Assembly (NCBI GenBank): GCA_032622095.1
Contig: CP136063.1
Span: 273,287,426 to 273,351,425, forward strand
Origin: Siphonodentalium dalli
Lineage: Eukaryota > Mollusca > Scaphopoda > Gadilida > Siphonodentaliidae
DNA: 64,000 nucleotides
Direction: 5' to 3'
This document shows, piece by piece, positions 41,241-56,100 of the stretch. Each line of letters starts with the position of its first letter. Position 1 is the stretch's first letter. The translations under genes were made by a program, and so were the position numbers. Under the pieces are notes generated by a model. That model was not told the origin of the DNA. It worked only from the letters and a program-made list of their open reading frames with translations, and searched no databases.

Positions 41241-42501
41241 AACTATGAACGCTCTTTATTTGTAACATACCAGGAATAAGACTAACAATGAACGATCTTT
41301 ATTTGTAACATACCATGAATATACTAACAAGGAACGCTCTTTATTTCTAACATACCATGACTAATACTAACAATGAACGGTCTTATTTTTAACATACAAT
41401 GAGTAAGACTAACATTGAACGCTCTGTATTTGTAACATACCAGGAATAAGACTAACAATGAACGCGCTTTATTTGTAACATACCATGAACAAGAATAACA
41501 ATGGACGATCTTTATTTGTAACATACCACGAATAGACTAACAATGAACGCTCTTCAATTGTAACATACCAGGAATAGACTAACAATGAACGCTCTTTATT
41601 TGTAACATACCAGGAATAGACTAACAATGAACGCTCTTTATTTGTAACATACCAGGGATAGACCAACAATTAACGCTCTTTATTTGTAATATACCATGAA
41701 TAGACTAACAATGAACGTTCTTTATTTGTAACATACCATGAATAAACTAACAATGAACGTTCTTTATTTGTAACATACCAGGAATAAGACAAACAATGAA
41801 CGCTCTTTATTTGTAACATACCAGGAATAGTCTTACAATGAACGCTCTTTATTTGTAACATAACATGAATAGACTAGCAATGAACGCTCTTTGTTAGTAA
41901 CATACCATGAATATAATAACAATGAATGCTCTTTATTTGTAACATACCAGGAATAGACTAACAATGAACGCTCTTTATTTGGAACATACCATGAATAGAC
42001 TAAAAATGAACGTTCTTTATTTGTAACATACCAGGAATAGAGTAACAATGAACGCTCTTTATTTGTAACATACCAGGAATAGACTAACAATGAACGCTCT
42101 TTATTTGTAACTTACCAGGAATAGACTAACAATGAACGTTCTTTATTTGTAACATACCAGGAATAGACTAACAATGAGCGTTCTTTATTTGTAGCATATT
42201 AGGAGTAAGACTAACAATGAAAGTTCTTTATTTTTAACATACAATGAGTAAGACTAACAATGAACGCTCTATATTTGTAACATACCAGGCATAAGACTAA
42301 CAATGAACGATCTTTATTTGTAACATACCATGAATATATTAACACTGAACGCTTTTTATGTGTATCATACCAGGAATAAGACTAACAATGAACGCTCTTT
42401 ATTTGTAACATACCATGAATAAGAATAACAATGGACGGTCTTTATTTGTAACATACCACGAATAGACTAACAATGAACGCTCTTGAATTGTAACATACCA
42501 G

Positions 42502-42553
42502 GATTAATAACGCTGCACCAGCTCACAAAAGAAACCATCCAACAATAAAGACC
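42502..42553. repeat. 52-bp marker monomer, copy 7
   Basis: Identical to copy 1, but the left flank is the derived TTGAATTG; right flank TTATTAGTAAC. Confidence 0.9.
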
Positions 42554-44020
42554 AATGAACGCTCTTTATTAGTAACATACCAGGAATAGACTAACAATGA
42601 ACGCTCTTTATTTGTAACATACCAGGGATAGACTAACAATTTACGCTCTTTATTTGTAATATACCATGAATAGACTAACAATGAACGTTCTTTATTTGTA
42701 ACAAACCAGGAATAGACTAACTATGAGCGTTCTTTATTTGTAACATACCAGGAGTAAGACTAACAATGAACGTTCTTTATATGTAACATACCAGTAATAT
42801 ACTATCGATTAACGCTCTTTATATGTAACATACCAGGAGTAAGGCTAACAATGAGCGTTCTTTATTTTTAACATACCAGGAATAAGATTAACAATGAGCG
42901 ATCTTTATTTGTAACATACCATGCATTTTCTAACAAGGAACGCTCTTTATTGGTAATATACAATGAGTAGAGTAACAATGAACGCTCTTTATGTGTAATA
43001 AACCAGGAATAAGACTAACAATGCACGATCATTATTTGTAACATACCATGAATATACTAACAAGGAACGCTCTTTATTTGTAACATACCAGGAATAGACT
43101 AACAATGAGCGTTCTTTATTGGTAACATACCAGGAGTAAGACTAACAATGAACGCTCTTTATTTAAAACATATCAGGAATAGACTAACAATGAGCGTTCT
43201 TTATTTGTAACATACAAGGAGTAAGACTAACAATGAACGCTCTTTATTTGTAACAAACCAGGAATAGACTATATAACAATGAGCGTTATTTATTTGTAAC
43301 AAACCAGGAATAGACTAACAATGAACGCTCTTTATTTTTAACATACAATGTGTAAGACTAACAATGAACGCTCTTTATTTGTAACATACCAGGAATAAGA
43401 CTAACAATGAACGATCTTTATTTGTAACATGCCATGAATATACTAACAAGGAACGCTCTTTATTTGTAACATACAATGATCAAGACTAACAATGAACGGT
43501 CTTTATTGGTAACAAACAATACATATACTAACAATGAACGCTCTTTATGTGTGACATACCAGGAATAAGACTACCAATGGACGTTCTTTGTCGGTTACAT
43601 ACCAGGAATAGACTAACAATAAACGCTCTTTGTTTGTAACATACCAGGAATAGACTAACAATGAACGCTCTTTATTTGTAACATGCCAGGAATAAGACTA
43701 ACAATGAATGATCTTTATTGATAACATACCAGGAATAGACTAACAATGAACGCTCATTATTGGTTATTTACCAGGAGGTGACTAACAGAGAACGCTCTTT
43801 ATTTGTAACATACCATGAATAAGACTAACAATGGACGTTCTTTGTTGGTTACATACCAGGAATAGACTAACAATGAACGCTCTTTATTTGTAACATACCA
43901 GGAATAAGACTAACAATGAGCGTTCTTTATTTGTAACATACCAGGAATAGACTAACAATGAACGCTCTTTATTTGTAACATACCAGGAATAGACTAACAA
44001 TGGGCATTCTATATTGGTAA

Positions 44021-47000
44021 CATACCAGGAGTAAGACTAACAATGAACGCTCTTTATTTATAACATACCAGGAATAGACTAACAATGAGCGTTCTTCATT
44101 TGTAACATACCAGGAGTAAGACTAACAATGAACGCTCTTTATTTTTAACATACCAGGAATAGACTATATAGCAATGAGCGTTCTTTATTTGTAACATGCT
44201 AGGAATAGACTAACAATGAACGCTCTTTATTTGTAACATACCAGGAATAGACTAACAATGAACGTTCTTTATTTGTAACATACCTGGAATAAGACTAACA
44301 ATGGACGTTCTTTATTTGTAACATACCAGGAATAGACTAACAATGAGCGTTCTTTATTTGTAACATACCAGGAATAAGACTAGCAATGAACGTTCTGTAT
44401 TTGTAACATACCAGGAATAGACTAGCAATGAACGCTCTTTATTTGTAACATACCAGGAATAGACTAACAATGGACGTTCTTTATTTGTAACATACCAGGA
44501 ATAGACTAACAATGGACGTTCTTTATGTGTAACATACCAGGAATAGACTAACAATGAGCGTTCTTTATTTGTAACATACCAGGAATAAGACCAACAATGG
44601 ACGTTCTTTATTTGTAACATATCAGGAATAGACTATCAATGGACACTCTTTATTTGTAACGTACCAGGAATATACTAGCAATGAACGCTCTTTGTTTGTA
44701 ACATACCATGAATAGACTAGCAATGAACGCTTTTTATTTGTTACATACAAGTAAAAGACTAAAAATGAGCGTTCGTTATTTGTAACATACCATGAATAGA
44801 CTAACAATGAACGCTCTTTATTTGTAACATACCAGGAATAGACTAGCAATGAACGCTCTTTATGTGTAACATACCAGGAATATACTAACAATGATCGTTC
44901 TTTATTTGTAACATACCATGAATATACTAGCAATGAGCGTTCTTTATTTGTAACATACCAGGAATAGACTAACAATGAACGCTCTTTATTTGTAACATAC
45001 CAGGAATAGACTAACAATGAGCGTTCTTTATTTGTAACATACCAGGAATAGACTAACAATGAACGCTCTTTATTTGTAACATACCAGGAATAGACTAACA
45101 ATGAGCATTCTGTGTTGGTTACATACCACGAATAAGACGAGCAATGAACGCACTTTATTTGTAACATACCAGGAATAGATTAGCAATGAACGCTCTTTAT
45201 TTGTAACATACCAGGAATAGACAAACAATGAACGCTCTGTATTTGTAACATACCAGGAATAGATAAACAATTAACGCTCTTTATTTGAAACATACCAGGA
45301 ATAAGACTAACAATGAACGCTCATTATTGGTATGTGAATGATCTTTATTTGTAACATACCATGAATAAGACTAACAATGGACGTACTTTGTTGGTTACAT
45401 ACCAGGAATAAGACAGGCAATGAACGCTCTTTATTTGTAACATACCATGAATAAGACTAGCAATGGACGTTCTTTGTTGGTTAAATACCAGGAATAAGAC
45501 TAGCAATGAACGCTCTTTATTTGTAACATACCAGGAGTAAGACTAACAATGAACGCTCTTTATTGGTAACATACCAGGAGTAAGACTAACAATGGACGTT
45601 CTTTGTTGGTTACATACCAGGGATAAGACTAGCAATGAACGCTCTTTATTTGTAACATACCATGAATAAGACTAACAATGGACGTTCTTTGTTGGTTACA
45701 TACCAGGAATAAGACTAGCAATGAACGCTCTTTATTTGTAACATATCAGGAGTAAGACTAACAATGAACGCTCTTTATTTGTAACTTACCAAGAGTAAGA
45801 CTAACAATGGACGTTATTTGTTGTTTACATACCAGGGATAAGACTTGCAATGAACGCTCTTTATTTGTAACATGCAATGAATAAGACTAACAATTGACGT
45901 TCTTTGTTGGTTACATACCAGAAATAAGACTAGCAATGAACGCTCTTTGTTGGTTACATACCAGGGATAAGACTAGCAATGAACGCTCTTTATTTGTAAC
46001 ATACCATGAATAAGACTAACAATGGACGTTCTTTGTTGGTTACATACCAGGGATAAGACTAGCAATGAACGCTCTTTATTTGTAACATGCAATGAATAAG
46101 ACTAACAATTGACGTTCTTTGTTGGTTACATACCAGAAATAAGACTAGCAATGAACGCTCTTTATTTTTAACATACCATGAATAAGACTAACAATGGACG
46201 TTCTTTGTTGGTTACATACCAGGATTAAGACTAGCAATGAACGCTCTTTATTTGTAACATACAATGAGTAAGACTAACTATGAACGCGCTTTATTTGTAA
46301 CATACCAGGAATAAACCAACAATGGACGTTCTTTGTTGGTTACATACCAGGAATAGATTAACAGTGGACGCTCTTTATTTGTAACATACCATGAATAAGA
46401 CTAACAATGGACGTTCTTTGTTGGTTACATACCAGGAGTAAGACTATCAATGAGCGTTCTTTATTTGTAACATACAAGGAATAGACTAACAATGAACGCT
46501 CTTTATTAGTAACATACCAGGAATAAGACTAACAATGAGCGTTCGCTATTTGTAACATACCAGGAATAAGACTAACAATGAGCGTTCTTTATTTGTAACA
46601 TACCATGACTAAGACTGACAATGCACGGTATTTATTGGTAACATACAATGAGTAGACTTACAATGAACGCTCTTTATGTGTAACATACCAGGAATAAGAC
46701 TAACAATGAACGATCTTTATTTGTAACATACCATGAATATACTAGCAATGAACGCTCTTTATTTGTAACATACCATGAATAAGACTAACAATGGACGTTC
46801 TTTGTTGGTTACATACCAGGAATAAGACTAGCAATGAACGCTCTTTATTTGTAACATATCAGGAGTAAGACTAACAATGAACGCTCTTTATTTGTAACTT
46901 ACTAAGAGTAAGACTAACAACGGACGTTATTTGTTGTTTACATACCAGGGATAAGACTAGCAATGAACGCTCTTTATTTGTAACATGCAATGAATAAGAC

Positions 47001-47240
47001 TAACAATTGACGTTCTTTGTTGGTTACATACCAGAAATAAGACTAGCAATGAACGCTCTTTATTTTTAACATACCATGAATAAGACTAACAATGGACGTT
47101 CTTTGTTGGTTACATACCAGGATTAAGACTAGCAATGAACGCTCTTTATTTGTAACATACAATGAGTAAGACTAACTATGAACGCGCTTTATTTGTAACA
47201 TACCAGGAATAAACCAACAATGGACGTTCTTTGTTGGTTA
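44021..47240. repeat. 3220-bp tandem duplication, copy 1
   Basis: Runs from CATACCAGGAGTAAGAC (44021) through the 42-bp-register run and two dimer domains to ATGGACGTTCTTTGTTGG. All landmarks recur exactly 3220 bp later. It contains the 215-bp insertion and the hybrid monomer described separately. Confidence 0.92.
45375..46444. repeat. A/B dimer domain with 215-bp insertion, unit 7
   Basis: 1070 bp, against 855 bp in unit 8. The extra 215 bp equals five 43-bp monomers and starts with a hybrid monomer at about 45936. The CATGCAATG landmark therefore occurs twice, at 45871 and 46086. After the insertion the variants (CAGTGGACGC) are R-type. Confidence 0.85.
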
Positions 47241-47257
47241 CATACCAGGAGTAAGAC
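46789..47257. repeat. A/B dimer domain, partial, end of 3220-bp copy 1
   Basis: R-type dimers (ACTAACAACGGACG at 46913) interrupted by the 3220-bp duplication junction. Confidence 0.83.
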
Positions 47258-50200
47258 TAACAATGAACGCTCTTTATTTATAACATACCAGGAATAGACT
47301 AACAATGAGCGTTCTTCATTTGTAACATACCAGGAGTAAGACTAACAATGAACGCTCTTTATTTTTAACATACCAGGAATAGACTATATAGCAATGAGCG
47401 TTCTTTATTTGTAACATGCTAGGAATAGACTAACAATGAACGCTCTTTATTTGTAACATACCAGGAATAGACTAACAATGAACGTTCTTTATTTGTAACA
47501 TACCTGGAATAAGACTAACAATGGACGTTCTTTATTTGTAACATACCAGGAATAGACTAACAATGAGCGTTCTTTATTTGTAACATACCAGGAATAAGAC
47601 TAGCAATGAACGTTCTGTATTTGTAACATACCAGGAATAGACTAGCAATGAACGCTCTTTATTTGTAACATACCAGGAATAGACTAACAATGGACGTTCT
47701 TTATTTGTAACATACCAGGAATAGACTAACAATGGACGTTCTTTATGTGTAACATACCAGGAATAGACTAACAATGAGCGTTCTTTATTTGTAACATACC
47801 AGGAATAAGACCAACAATGGACGTTCTTTATTTGTAACATATCAGGAATAGACTATCAATGGACACTCTTTATTTGTAACGTACCAGGAATATACTAGCA
47901 ATGAACGCTCTTTGTTTGTAACATACCATGAATAGACTAGCAATGAACGCTTTTTATTTGTTACATACAAGTAAAAGACTAAAAATGAGCGTTCGTTATT
48001 TGTAACATACCATGAATAGACTAACAATGAACGCTCTTTATTTGTAACATACCAGGAATAGACTAGCAATGAACGCTCTTTATGTGTAACATACCAGGAA
48101 TATACTAACAATGATCGTTCTTTATTTGTAACATACCATGAATATACTAGCAATGAGCGTTCTTTATTTGTAACATACCAGGAATAGACTAACAATGAAC
48201 GCTCTTTATTTGTAACATACCAGGAATAGACTAACAATGAGCGTTCTTTATTTGTAACATACCAGGAATAGACTAACAATGAACGCTCTTTATTTGTAAC
48301 ATACCAGGAATAGACTAACAATGAGCATTCTGTGTTGGTTACATACCACGAATAAGACGAGCAATGAACGCACTTTATTTGTAACATACCAGGAATAGAT
48401 TAGCAATGAACGCTCTTTATTTGTAACATACCAGGAATAGACAAACAATGAACGCTCTGTATTTGTAACATACCAGGAATAGATAAACAATTAACGCTCT
48501 TTATTTGAAACATACCAGGAATAAGACTAACAATGAACGCTCATTATTGGTATGTGAATGATCTTTATTTGTAACATACCATGAATAAGACTAACAATGG
48601 ACGTACTTTGTTGGTTACATACCAGGAATAAGACAGGCAATGAACGCTCTTTATTTGTAACATACCATGAATAAGACTAGCAATGGACGTTCTTTGTTGG
48701 TTAAATACCAGGAATAAGACTAGCAATGAACGCTCTTTATTTGTAACATACCAGGAGTAAGACTAACAATGAACGCTCTTTATTGGTAACATACCAGGAG
48801 TAAGACTAACAATGGACGTTCTTTGTTGGTTACATACCAGGGATAAGACTAGCAATGAACGCTCTTTATTTGTAACATACCATGAATAAGACTAACAATG
48901 GACGTTCTTTGTTGGTTACATACCAGGAATAAGACTAGCAATGAACGCTCTTTATTTGTAACATATCAGGAGTAAGACTAACAATGAACGCTCTTTATTT
49001 GTAACTTACCAAGAGTAAGACTAACAATGGACGTTATTTGTTGTTTACATACCAGGGATAAGACTTGCAATGAACGCTCTTTATTTGTAACATGCAATGA
49101 ATAAGACTAACAATTGACGTTCTTTGTTGGTTACATACCAGAAATAAGACTAGCAATGAACGCTCTTTGTTGGTTACATACCAGGGATAAGACTAGCAAT
49201 GAACGCTCTTTATTTGTAACATACCATGAATAAGACTAACAATGGACGTTCTTTGTTGGTTACATACCAGGGATAAGACTAGCAATGAACGCTCTTTATT
49301 TGTAACATGCAATGAATAAGACTAACAATTGACGTTCTTTGTTGGTTACATACCAGAAATAAGACTAGCAATGAACGCTCTTTATTTTTAACATACCATG
49401 AATAAGACTAACAATGGACGTTCTTTGTTGGTTACATACCAGGATTAAGACTAGCAATGAACGCTCTTTATTTGTAACATACAATGAGTAAGACTAACTA
49501 TGAACGCGCTTTATTTGTAACATACCAGGAATAAACCAACAATGGACGTTCTTTGTTGGTTACATACCAGGAATAGATTAACAGTGGACGCTCTTTATTT
49601 GTAACATACCATGAATAAGACTAACAATGGACGTTCTTTGTTGGTTACATACCAGGAGTAAGACTATCAATGAGCGTTCTTTATTTGTAACATACAAGGA
49701 ATAGACTAACAATGAACGCTCTTTATTAGTAACATACCAGGAATAAGACTAACAATGAGCGTTCGCTATTTGTAACATACCAGGAATAAGACTAACAATG
49801 AGCGTTCTTTATTTGTAACATACCATGACTAAGACTGACAATGCACGGTATTTATTGGTAACATACAATGAGTAGACTTACAATGAACGCTCTTTATGTG
49901 TAACATACCAGGAATAAGACTAACAATGAACGATCTTTATTTGTAACATACCATGAATATACTAGCAATGAACGCTCTTTATTTGTAACATACCATGAAT
50001 AAGACTAACAATGGACGTTCTTTGTTGGTTACATACCAGGAATAAGACTAGCAATGAACGCTCTTTATTTGTAACATATCAGGAGTAAGACTAACAATGA
50101 ACGCTCTTTATTTGTAACTTACTAAGAGTAAGACTAACAACGGACGTTATTTGTTGTTTACATACCAGGGATAAGACTAGCAATGAACGCTCTTTATTTG

Positions 50201-50460
50201 TAACATGCAATGAATAAGACTAACAATTGACGTTCTTTGTTGGTTACATACCAGAAATAAGACTAGCAATGAACGCTCTTTATTTTTAACATACCATGAA
50301 TAAGACTAACAATGGACGTTCTTTGTTGGTTACATACCAGGATTAAGACTAGCAATGAACGCTCTTTATTTGTAACATACAATGAGTAAGACTAACTATG
50401 AACGCGCTTTATTTGTAACATACCAGGAATAAACCAACAATGGACGTTCTTTGTTGGTTA
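47241..50460. repeat. 3220-bp tandem duplication, copy 2
   Basis: Starts with CATACCAGGAGTAAG joined to a class B monomer. At the far end CATACCAGGA is followed by ATAGATTAAC, so the crossover lies within about 10 bp of shared CATACCAGGA. I saw no difference between the two copies in the lines I compared, which implies a very recent event or an assembly effect. Confidence 0.92.
48595..49664. repeat. A/B dimer domain with 215-bp insertion, 3220-bp copy 2
   Basis: Repeat of 45375-46444; the doubled CATGCAATG landmark is at 49091 and 49306. Confidence 0.85.
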
Positions 50461-50562
50461 CATACCAGGAATAGATTAACAGTGGACGCTCTTTATTTGT
50501 AACATACCATGAATAAGACTAACAATGGACGTTCTTTGTTGGTTACATACCAGGAGTAAGAC
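50009..50562. repeat. A/B dimer domain, partial, unit 7
   Basis: R-type dimers, collinear with 39383-39936 at an offset of 10626 bp. Confidence 0.85.
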
Positions 50563-51181
50563 TATCAATGAGCGTTCTTTATTTGTAACATACAAGGAAT
50601 AGACTAACAATGAACGCTCTTTATTAGTAACATACCAGGAATAAGACTAACAATGAGCGTTCGCTATTTGTAACATACCAGGAATAAGACTAACAATGAG
50701 CGTTCTTTATTTGTAACATACCATGACTAAGACTGACAATGCACGGTATTTATTGGTAACATACAATGAGTAGACTTACAATGAACGCTCTTTATGTGTA
50801 ACATACCAGGAATAAGACTAACAATGAACGATCTTTATTTGTAACATACCATGAATATACTAACAATGAACGCTCTTTATTTGTAACATACCAGGAATAG
50901 ACTAACAATGGGCATTCTATATTGGTAACATACCAGGAGTAAGACTAACAATGAACGCTCTTTATTTGTAACATACCAGGAATAGATTAGCAATGAACGC
51001 TCTTTATTTGTAACATACCAGGAATAGACAAACAATGAACGCTCTGTATTTGTAACATACCAGGAATAGATAAACAATTAACGCTCTTTATTTGTAACAT
51101 ACCAGGAATAAGACTAACAATGAACGCTCATTATTGGTATGTGAATGATCTTTATTTGTAACATACCATGAATAAGACTAA

Positions 51182-51866
51182 CAATGGACGTACTTTGTTG
51201 GTTACATACCAGGAATAAGACAGGCAATGAACGCTCTTTATTTGTAACATACCATGAATAAGACTAGCAATGGACGTTCTTTGTTGGTTAAATACCAGGA
51301 ATAAGACTAGCAATGAACGCTCTTTATTTGTAACATACCAGGAGTAAGACTAACAATGAACGCTCTTTATTGGTAACATACCAGGAGTAAGACTAACAAT
51401 GGACGTTCTTTGTTGGTTACATACCAGGGATAAGACTAGCAATGAACGCTCTTTATTTGTAACATACCATGAATAAGACTAACAATGGACGTTCTTTGTT
51501 GGTTACATACCAGGAATAAGACTAGCAATGAACGCTCTTTATTTGTAACATATCAGGAGTAAGACTAACAATGAACGCTCTTTATTTGTAACTTACCAAG
51601 AGTAAGACTAACAATGGACGTTATTTGTTGTTTACATACCAGGGATAAGACTAGCAATGAACGCTCTTTATTTGTAACATGCAATGAATAAACTAACAAT
51701 TGACGTTCTTTGTTGGTTACATACCAGAAATAAGACTAGCAATGAACGCTCTTTATTTTTAACATACCATGAATAAGACTAACAATGGACGTTCTTTGTT
51801 GGTTACATACCAGGATTAAGACTAGCAATGAACGCTCTTTATTTGTAACATACAATGAGTAAGACT
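51182..51866. repeat. A/B dimer domain, unit 7 tail (shortened)
   Basis: Short-type form, first part of 5.7-kb copy B. Confidence 0.85.
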
Positions 51867-53127
51867 AACTATGAACGCTCTTTATTTGTAACATACCAGG
51901 AATAAGACTAACAATGAACGATCTTTATTTGTAACATACCATGAATATACTAACAAGGAACGCTCTTTATTTCTAACATACCATGACTAATACTAACAAT
52001 GAACGGTCTTATTTTTAACATACAATGAGTAAGACTAACATTGAACGCTCTGTATTTGTAACATACCAGGAATAAGACTAACAATGAACGCGCTTTATTT
52101 GTAACATACCATGAACAAGAATAACAATGGACGATCTTTATTTGTAACATACCACGAATAGACTAACAATGAACGCTCTTCAATTGTAACATACCAGGAA
52201 TAGACTAACAATGAACGCTCTTTATTTGTAACATACCAGGAATAGACTAACAATGAACGCTCTTTATTTGTAACATACCAGGGATAGACCAACAATTAAC
52301 GCTCTTTATTTGTAATATACCATGAATAGACTAACAATGAACGTTCTTTATTTGTAACATACCATGAATAAACTAACAATGAACGTTCTTTATTTGTAAC
52401 ATACCAGGAATAAGACAAACAATGAACGCTCTTTATTTGTAACATACCAGGAATAGTCTTACAATGAACGCTCTTTATTTGTAACATAACATGAATAGAC
52501 TAGCAATGAACGCTCTTTGTTAGTAACATACCATGAATATAATAACAATGAATGCTCTTTATTTGTAACATACCAGGAATAGACTAACAATGAACGCTCT
52601 TTATTTGGAACATACCATGAATAGACTAAAAATGAACGTTCTTTATTTGTAACATACCAGGAATAGAGTAACAATGAACGCTCTTTATTTGTAACATACC
52701 AGGAATAGACTAACAATGAACGCTCTTTATTTGTAACTTACCAGGAATAGACTAACAATGAACGTTCTTTATTTGTAACATACCAGGAATAGACTAACAA
52801 TGAGCGTTCTTTATTTGTAGCATATTAGGAGTAAGACTAACAATGAAAGTTCTTTATTTTTAACATACAATGAGTAAGACTAACAATGAACGCTCTATAT
52901 TTGTAACATACCAGGCATAAGACTAACAATGAACGATCTTTATTTGTAACATACCATGAATATATTAACACTGAACGCTTTTTATGTGTATCATACCAGG
53001 AATAAGACTAACAATGAACGCTCTTTATTTGTAACATACCATGAATAAGAATAACAATGGACGGTCTTTATTTGTAACATACCACGAATAGACTAACAAT
53101 GAACGCTCTTGAATTGTAACATACCAG

Positions 53128-53179
53128 GATTAATAACGCTGCACCAGCTCACAAAAGAAACCATCCAACAATAAAGACC
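53128..53179. repeat. 52-bp marker monomer, copy 8
   Basis: Identical to copy 1; left flank TTGAATTG and right flank TTATTAGTAAC, as in copy 7. Confidence 0.9.
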
Positions 53180-56100
53180 AATGAACGCTCTTTATTAGTA
53201 ACATACCAGGAATAGACTAACAATGAACGCTCTTTATTTGTAACATACCAGGGATAGACTAACAATTTACGCTCTTTATTTGTAATATACCATGAATAGA
53301 CTAACAATGAACGTTCTTTATTTGTAACAAACCAGGAATAGACTAACTATGAGCGTTCTTTATTTGTAACATACCAGGAGTAAGACTAACAATGAACGTT
53401 CTTTATATGTAACATACCAGTAATATACTATCGATTAACGCTCTTTATATGTAACATACCAGGAGTAAGGCTAACAATGAGCGTTCTTTATTTTTAACAT
53501 ACCAGGAATAAGATTAACAATGAGCGATCTTTATTTGTAACATACCATGCATTTTCTAACAAGGAACGCTCTTTATTGGTAATATACAATGAGTAGAGTA
53601 ACAATGAACGCTCTTTATGTGTAATAAACCAGGAATAAGACTAACAATGCACGATCATTATTTGTAACATACCATGAATATACTAACAAGGAACGCTCTT
53701 TATTTGTAACATACCAGGAATAGACTAACAATGAGCGTTCTTTATTGGTAACATACCAGGAGTAAGACTAACAATGAACGCTCTTTATTTAAAACATATC
53801 AGGAATAGACTAACAATGAGCGTTCTTTATTTGTAACATACAAGGAGTAAGACTAACAATGAACGCTCTTTATTTGTAACAAACCAGGAATAGACTATAT
53901 AACAATGAGCGTTATTTATTTGTAACAAACCAGGAATAGACTAACAATGAACGCTCTTTATTTTTAACATACAATGTGTAAGACTAACAATGAACGCTCT
54001 TTATTTGTAACATACCAGGAATAAGACTAACAATGAACGATCTTTATTTGTAACATGCCATGAATATACTAACAAGGAACGCTCTTTATTTGTAACATAC
54101 AATGATCAAGACTAACAATGAACGGTCTTTATTGGTAACAAACAATACATATACTAACAATGAACGCTCTTTATGTGTGACATACCAGGAATAAGACTAC
54201 CAATGGACGTTCTTTGTCGGTTACATACCAGGAATAGACTAACAATAAACGCTCTTTGTTTGTAACATACCAGGAATAGACTAACAATGAACGCTCTTTA
54301 TTTGTAACATGCCAGGAATAAGACTAACAATGAATGATCTTTATTGATAACATACCAGGAATAGACTAACAATGAACGCTCATTATTGGTTATTTACCAG
54401 GAGGTGACTAACAGAGAACGCTCTTTATTTGTAACATACCATGAATAAGACTAACAATGGACGTTCTTTGTTGGTTACATACCAGGAATAGACTAACAAT
54501 GAACGCTCTTTATTTGTAACATACCAGGAATAAGACTAACAATGAGCGTTCTTTATTTGTAACATACCAGGAATAGACTAACAATGAACGCTCTTTATTT
54601 GTAACATACCAGGAATAGACTAACAATGGGCATTCTATATTGGTAACATACCAGGAGTAAGACTAACAATGAACGCTCTTTATTTATAACATACCAGGAA
54701 TAGACTAACAATGAGCGTTCTTCATTTGTAACATACCAGGAGTAAGACTAACAATGAACGCTCTTTATTTTTAACATACCAGGAATAGACTATATAGCAA
54801 TGAGCGTTCTTTATTTGTAACATGCTAGGAATAGACTAACAATGAACGCTCTTTATTTGTAACATACCAGGAATAGACTAACAATGAACGTTCTTTATTT
54901 GTAACATACCTGGAATAAGACTAACAATGGACGTTCTTTATTTGTAACATACCAGGAATAGACTAACAATGAGCGTTCTTTATTTGTAACATACCAGGAA
55001 TAAGACTAGCAATGAACGTTCTGTATTTGTAACATACCAGGAATAGACTAGCAATGAACGCTCTTTATTTGTAACATACCAGGAATAGACTAACAATGGA
55101 CGTTCTTTATTTGTAACATACCAGGAATAGACTAACAATGGACGTTCTTTATGTGTAACATACCAGGAATAGACTAACAATGAGCGTTCTTTATTTGTAA
55201 CATACCAGGAATAAGACCAACAATGGACGTTCTTTATTTGTAACATATCAGGAATAGACTATCAATGGACACTCTTTATTTGTAACGTACCAGGAATATA
55301 CTAGCAATGAACGCTCTTTGTTTGTAACATACCATGAATAGACTAGCAATGAACGCTTTTTATTTGTTACATACAAGTAAAAGACTAAAAATGAGCGTTC
55401 GTTATTTGTAACATACCATGAATAGACTAACAATGAACGCTCTTTATTTGTAGCATACCAGGAATAGACTAGCAATGAACGCTCTTTATGTGTAACATAC
55501 CAGGAATATACTAACAATGATCGTTCTTTATTTGTAACATACCATGAATATACTAGCAATGAGCGTTCTTTATTTGTAACATACCAGGAATAGACTAACA
55601 ATGAACGCTCTTTATTTGTAACATACCAGGAATAGACTAACAATGAGCGTTCTTTATTTGTAACATACCAGGAATAGACTAACAATGAACGCTCTTTATT
55701 TGTAACATACCAGGAATAGACTAACAATGAGCATTCTGTGTTGGTTACATACCACGAATAAGACGAGCAATGAACGCACTTTATTTGTAACATACCAGGA
55801 ATAGATTAGCAATGAACGCTCTTTATTTGTAACATACCAGGAATAGACAAACAATGAACGCTCTGTATTTGTAACATACCAGGAATAGATAAACAATTAA
55901 CGCTCTTTATTTGAAACATACCAGGAATAAGACTAACAATGAACGCTCATTATTGGTATGTGAATGATCTTTATTTGTAACATACCATGAATAAGACTAA
56001 CAATGGACGTACTTTGTTGGTTACATACCAGGAATAAGACAGGCAATGAACGCTCTTTATTTGTAACATACCATGAATAAGACTAGCAATGGACGTTCTT

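Larger units (their letters stand above)
32708..42511. repeat. HOR unit 6, compound (9804 bp)
   Basis: A compound unit: long-type head and body, recombinant block R3 (36843-39334), an 898-bp tandem duplication (38437-40232), then a short-type tail (40236-42511) with no marker between them. One 42-bp monomer is missing near 34848, where GGACACTCTTTGTTTG replaces two monomers. The absence of a marker between two tails suggests this unit formed by unequal exchange that lost a marker. That order of events is inference. Confidence 0.82.
40236..45947. repeat. 5.7-kb block, copy A
   Basis: Carries the derived variants GAACGCGCTTTATTTG (41461), AACACTGAAC (42341), TCTTGAATTG (42481) and ATCTTTATTGATAAC (43711). 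Collinearity with copy B extends further left, to about 38636, giving a 7.3-kb match at an offset of 10626 bp. It ends where the 215-bp insertion begins. Confidence 0.9.
42512..53137. repeat. HOR unit 7, compound (10626 bp)
   Basis: The head is followed by two copies of a 3220-bp segment (44021-47240 and 47241-50460), then remaining body sequence, then a short-type tail (50862-53137). The unit ends with the same TTGAATTG marker approach as the unit before it. The dimer domain contains a 215-bp insertion (five monomers) at about 45948 that is also present in the second copy, at about 49168, so the insertion preceded the 3220-bp duplication. Confidence 0.82.
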
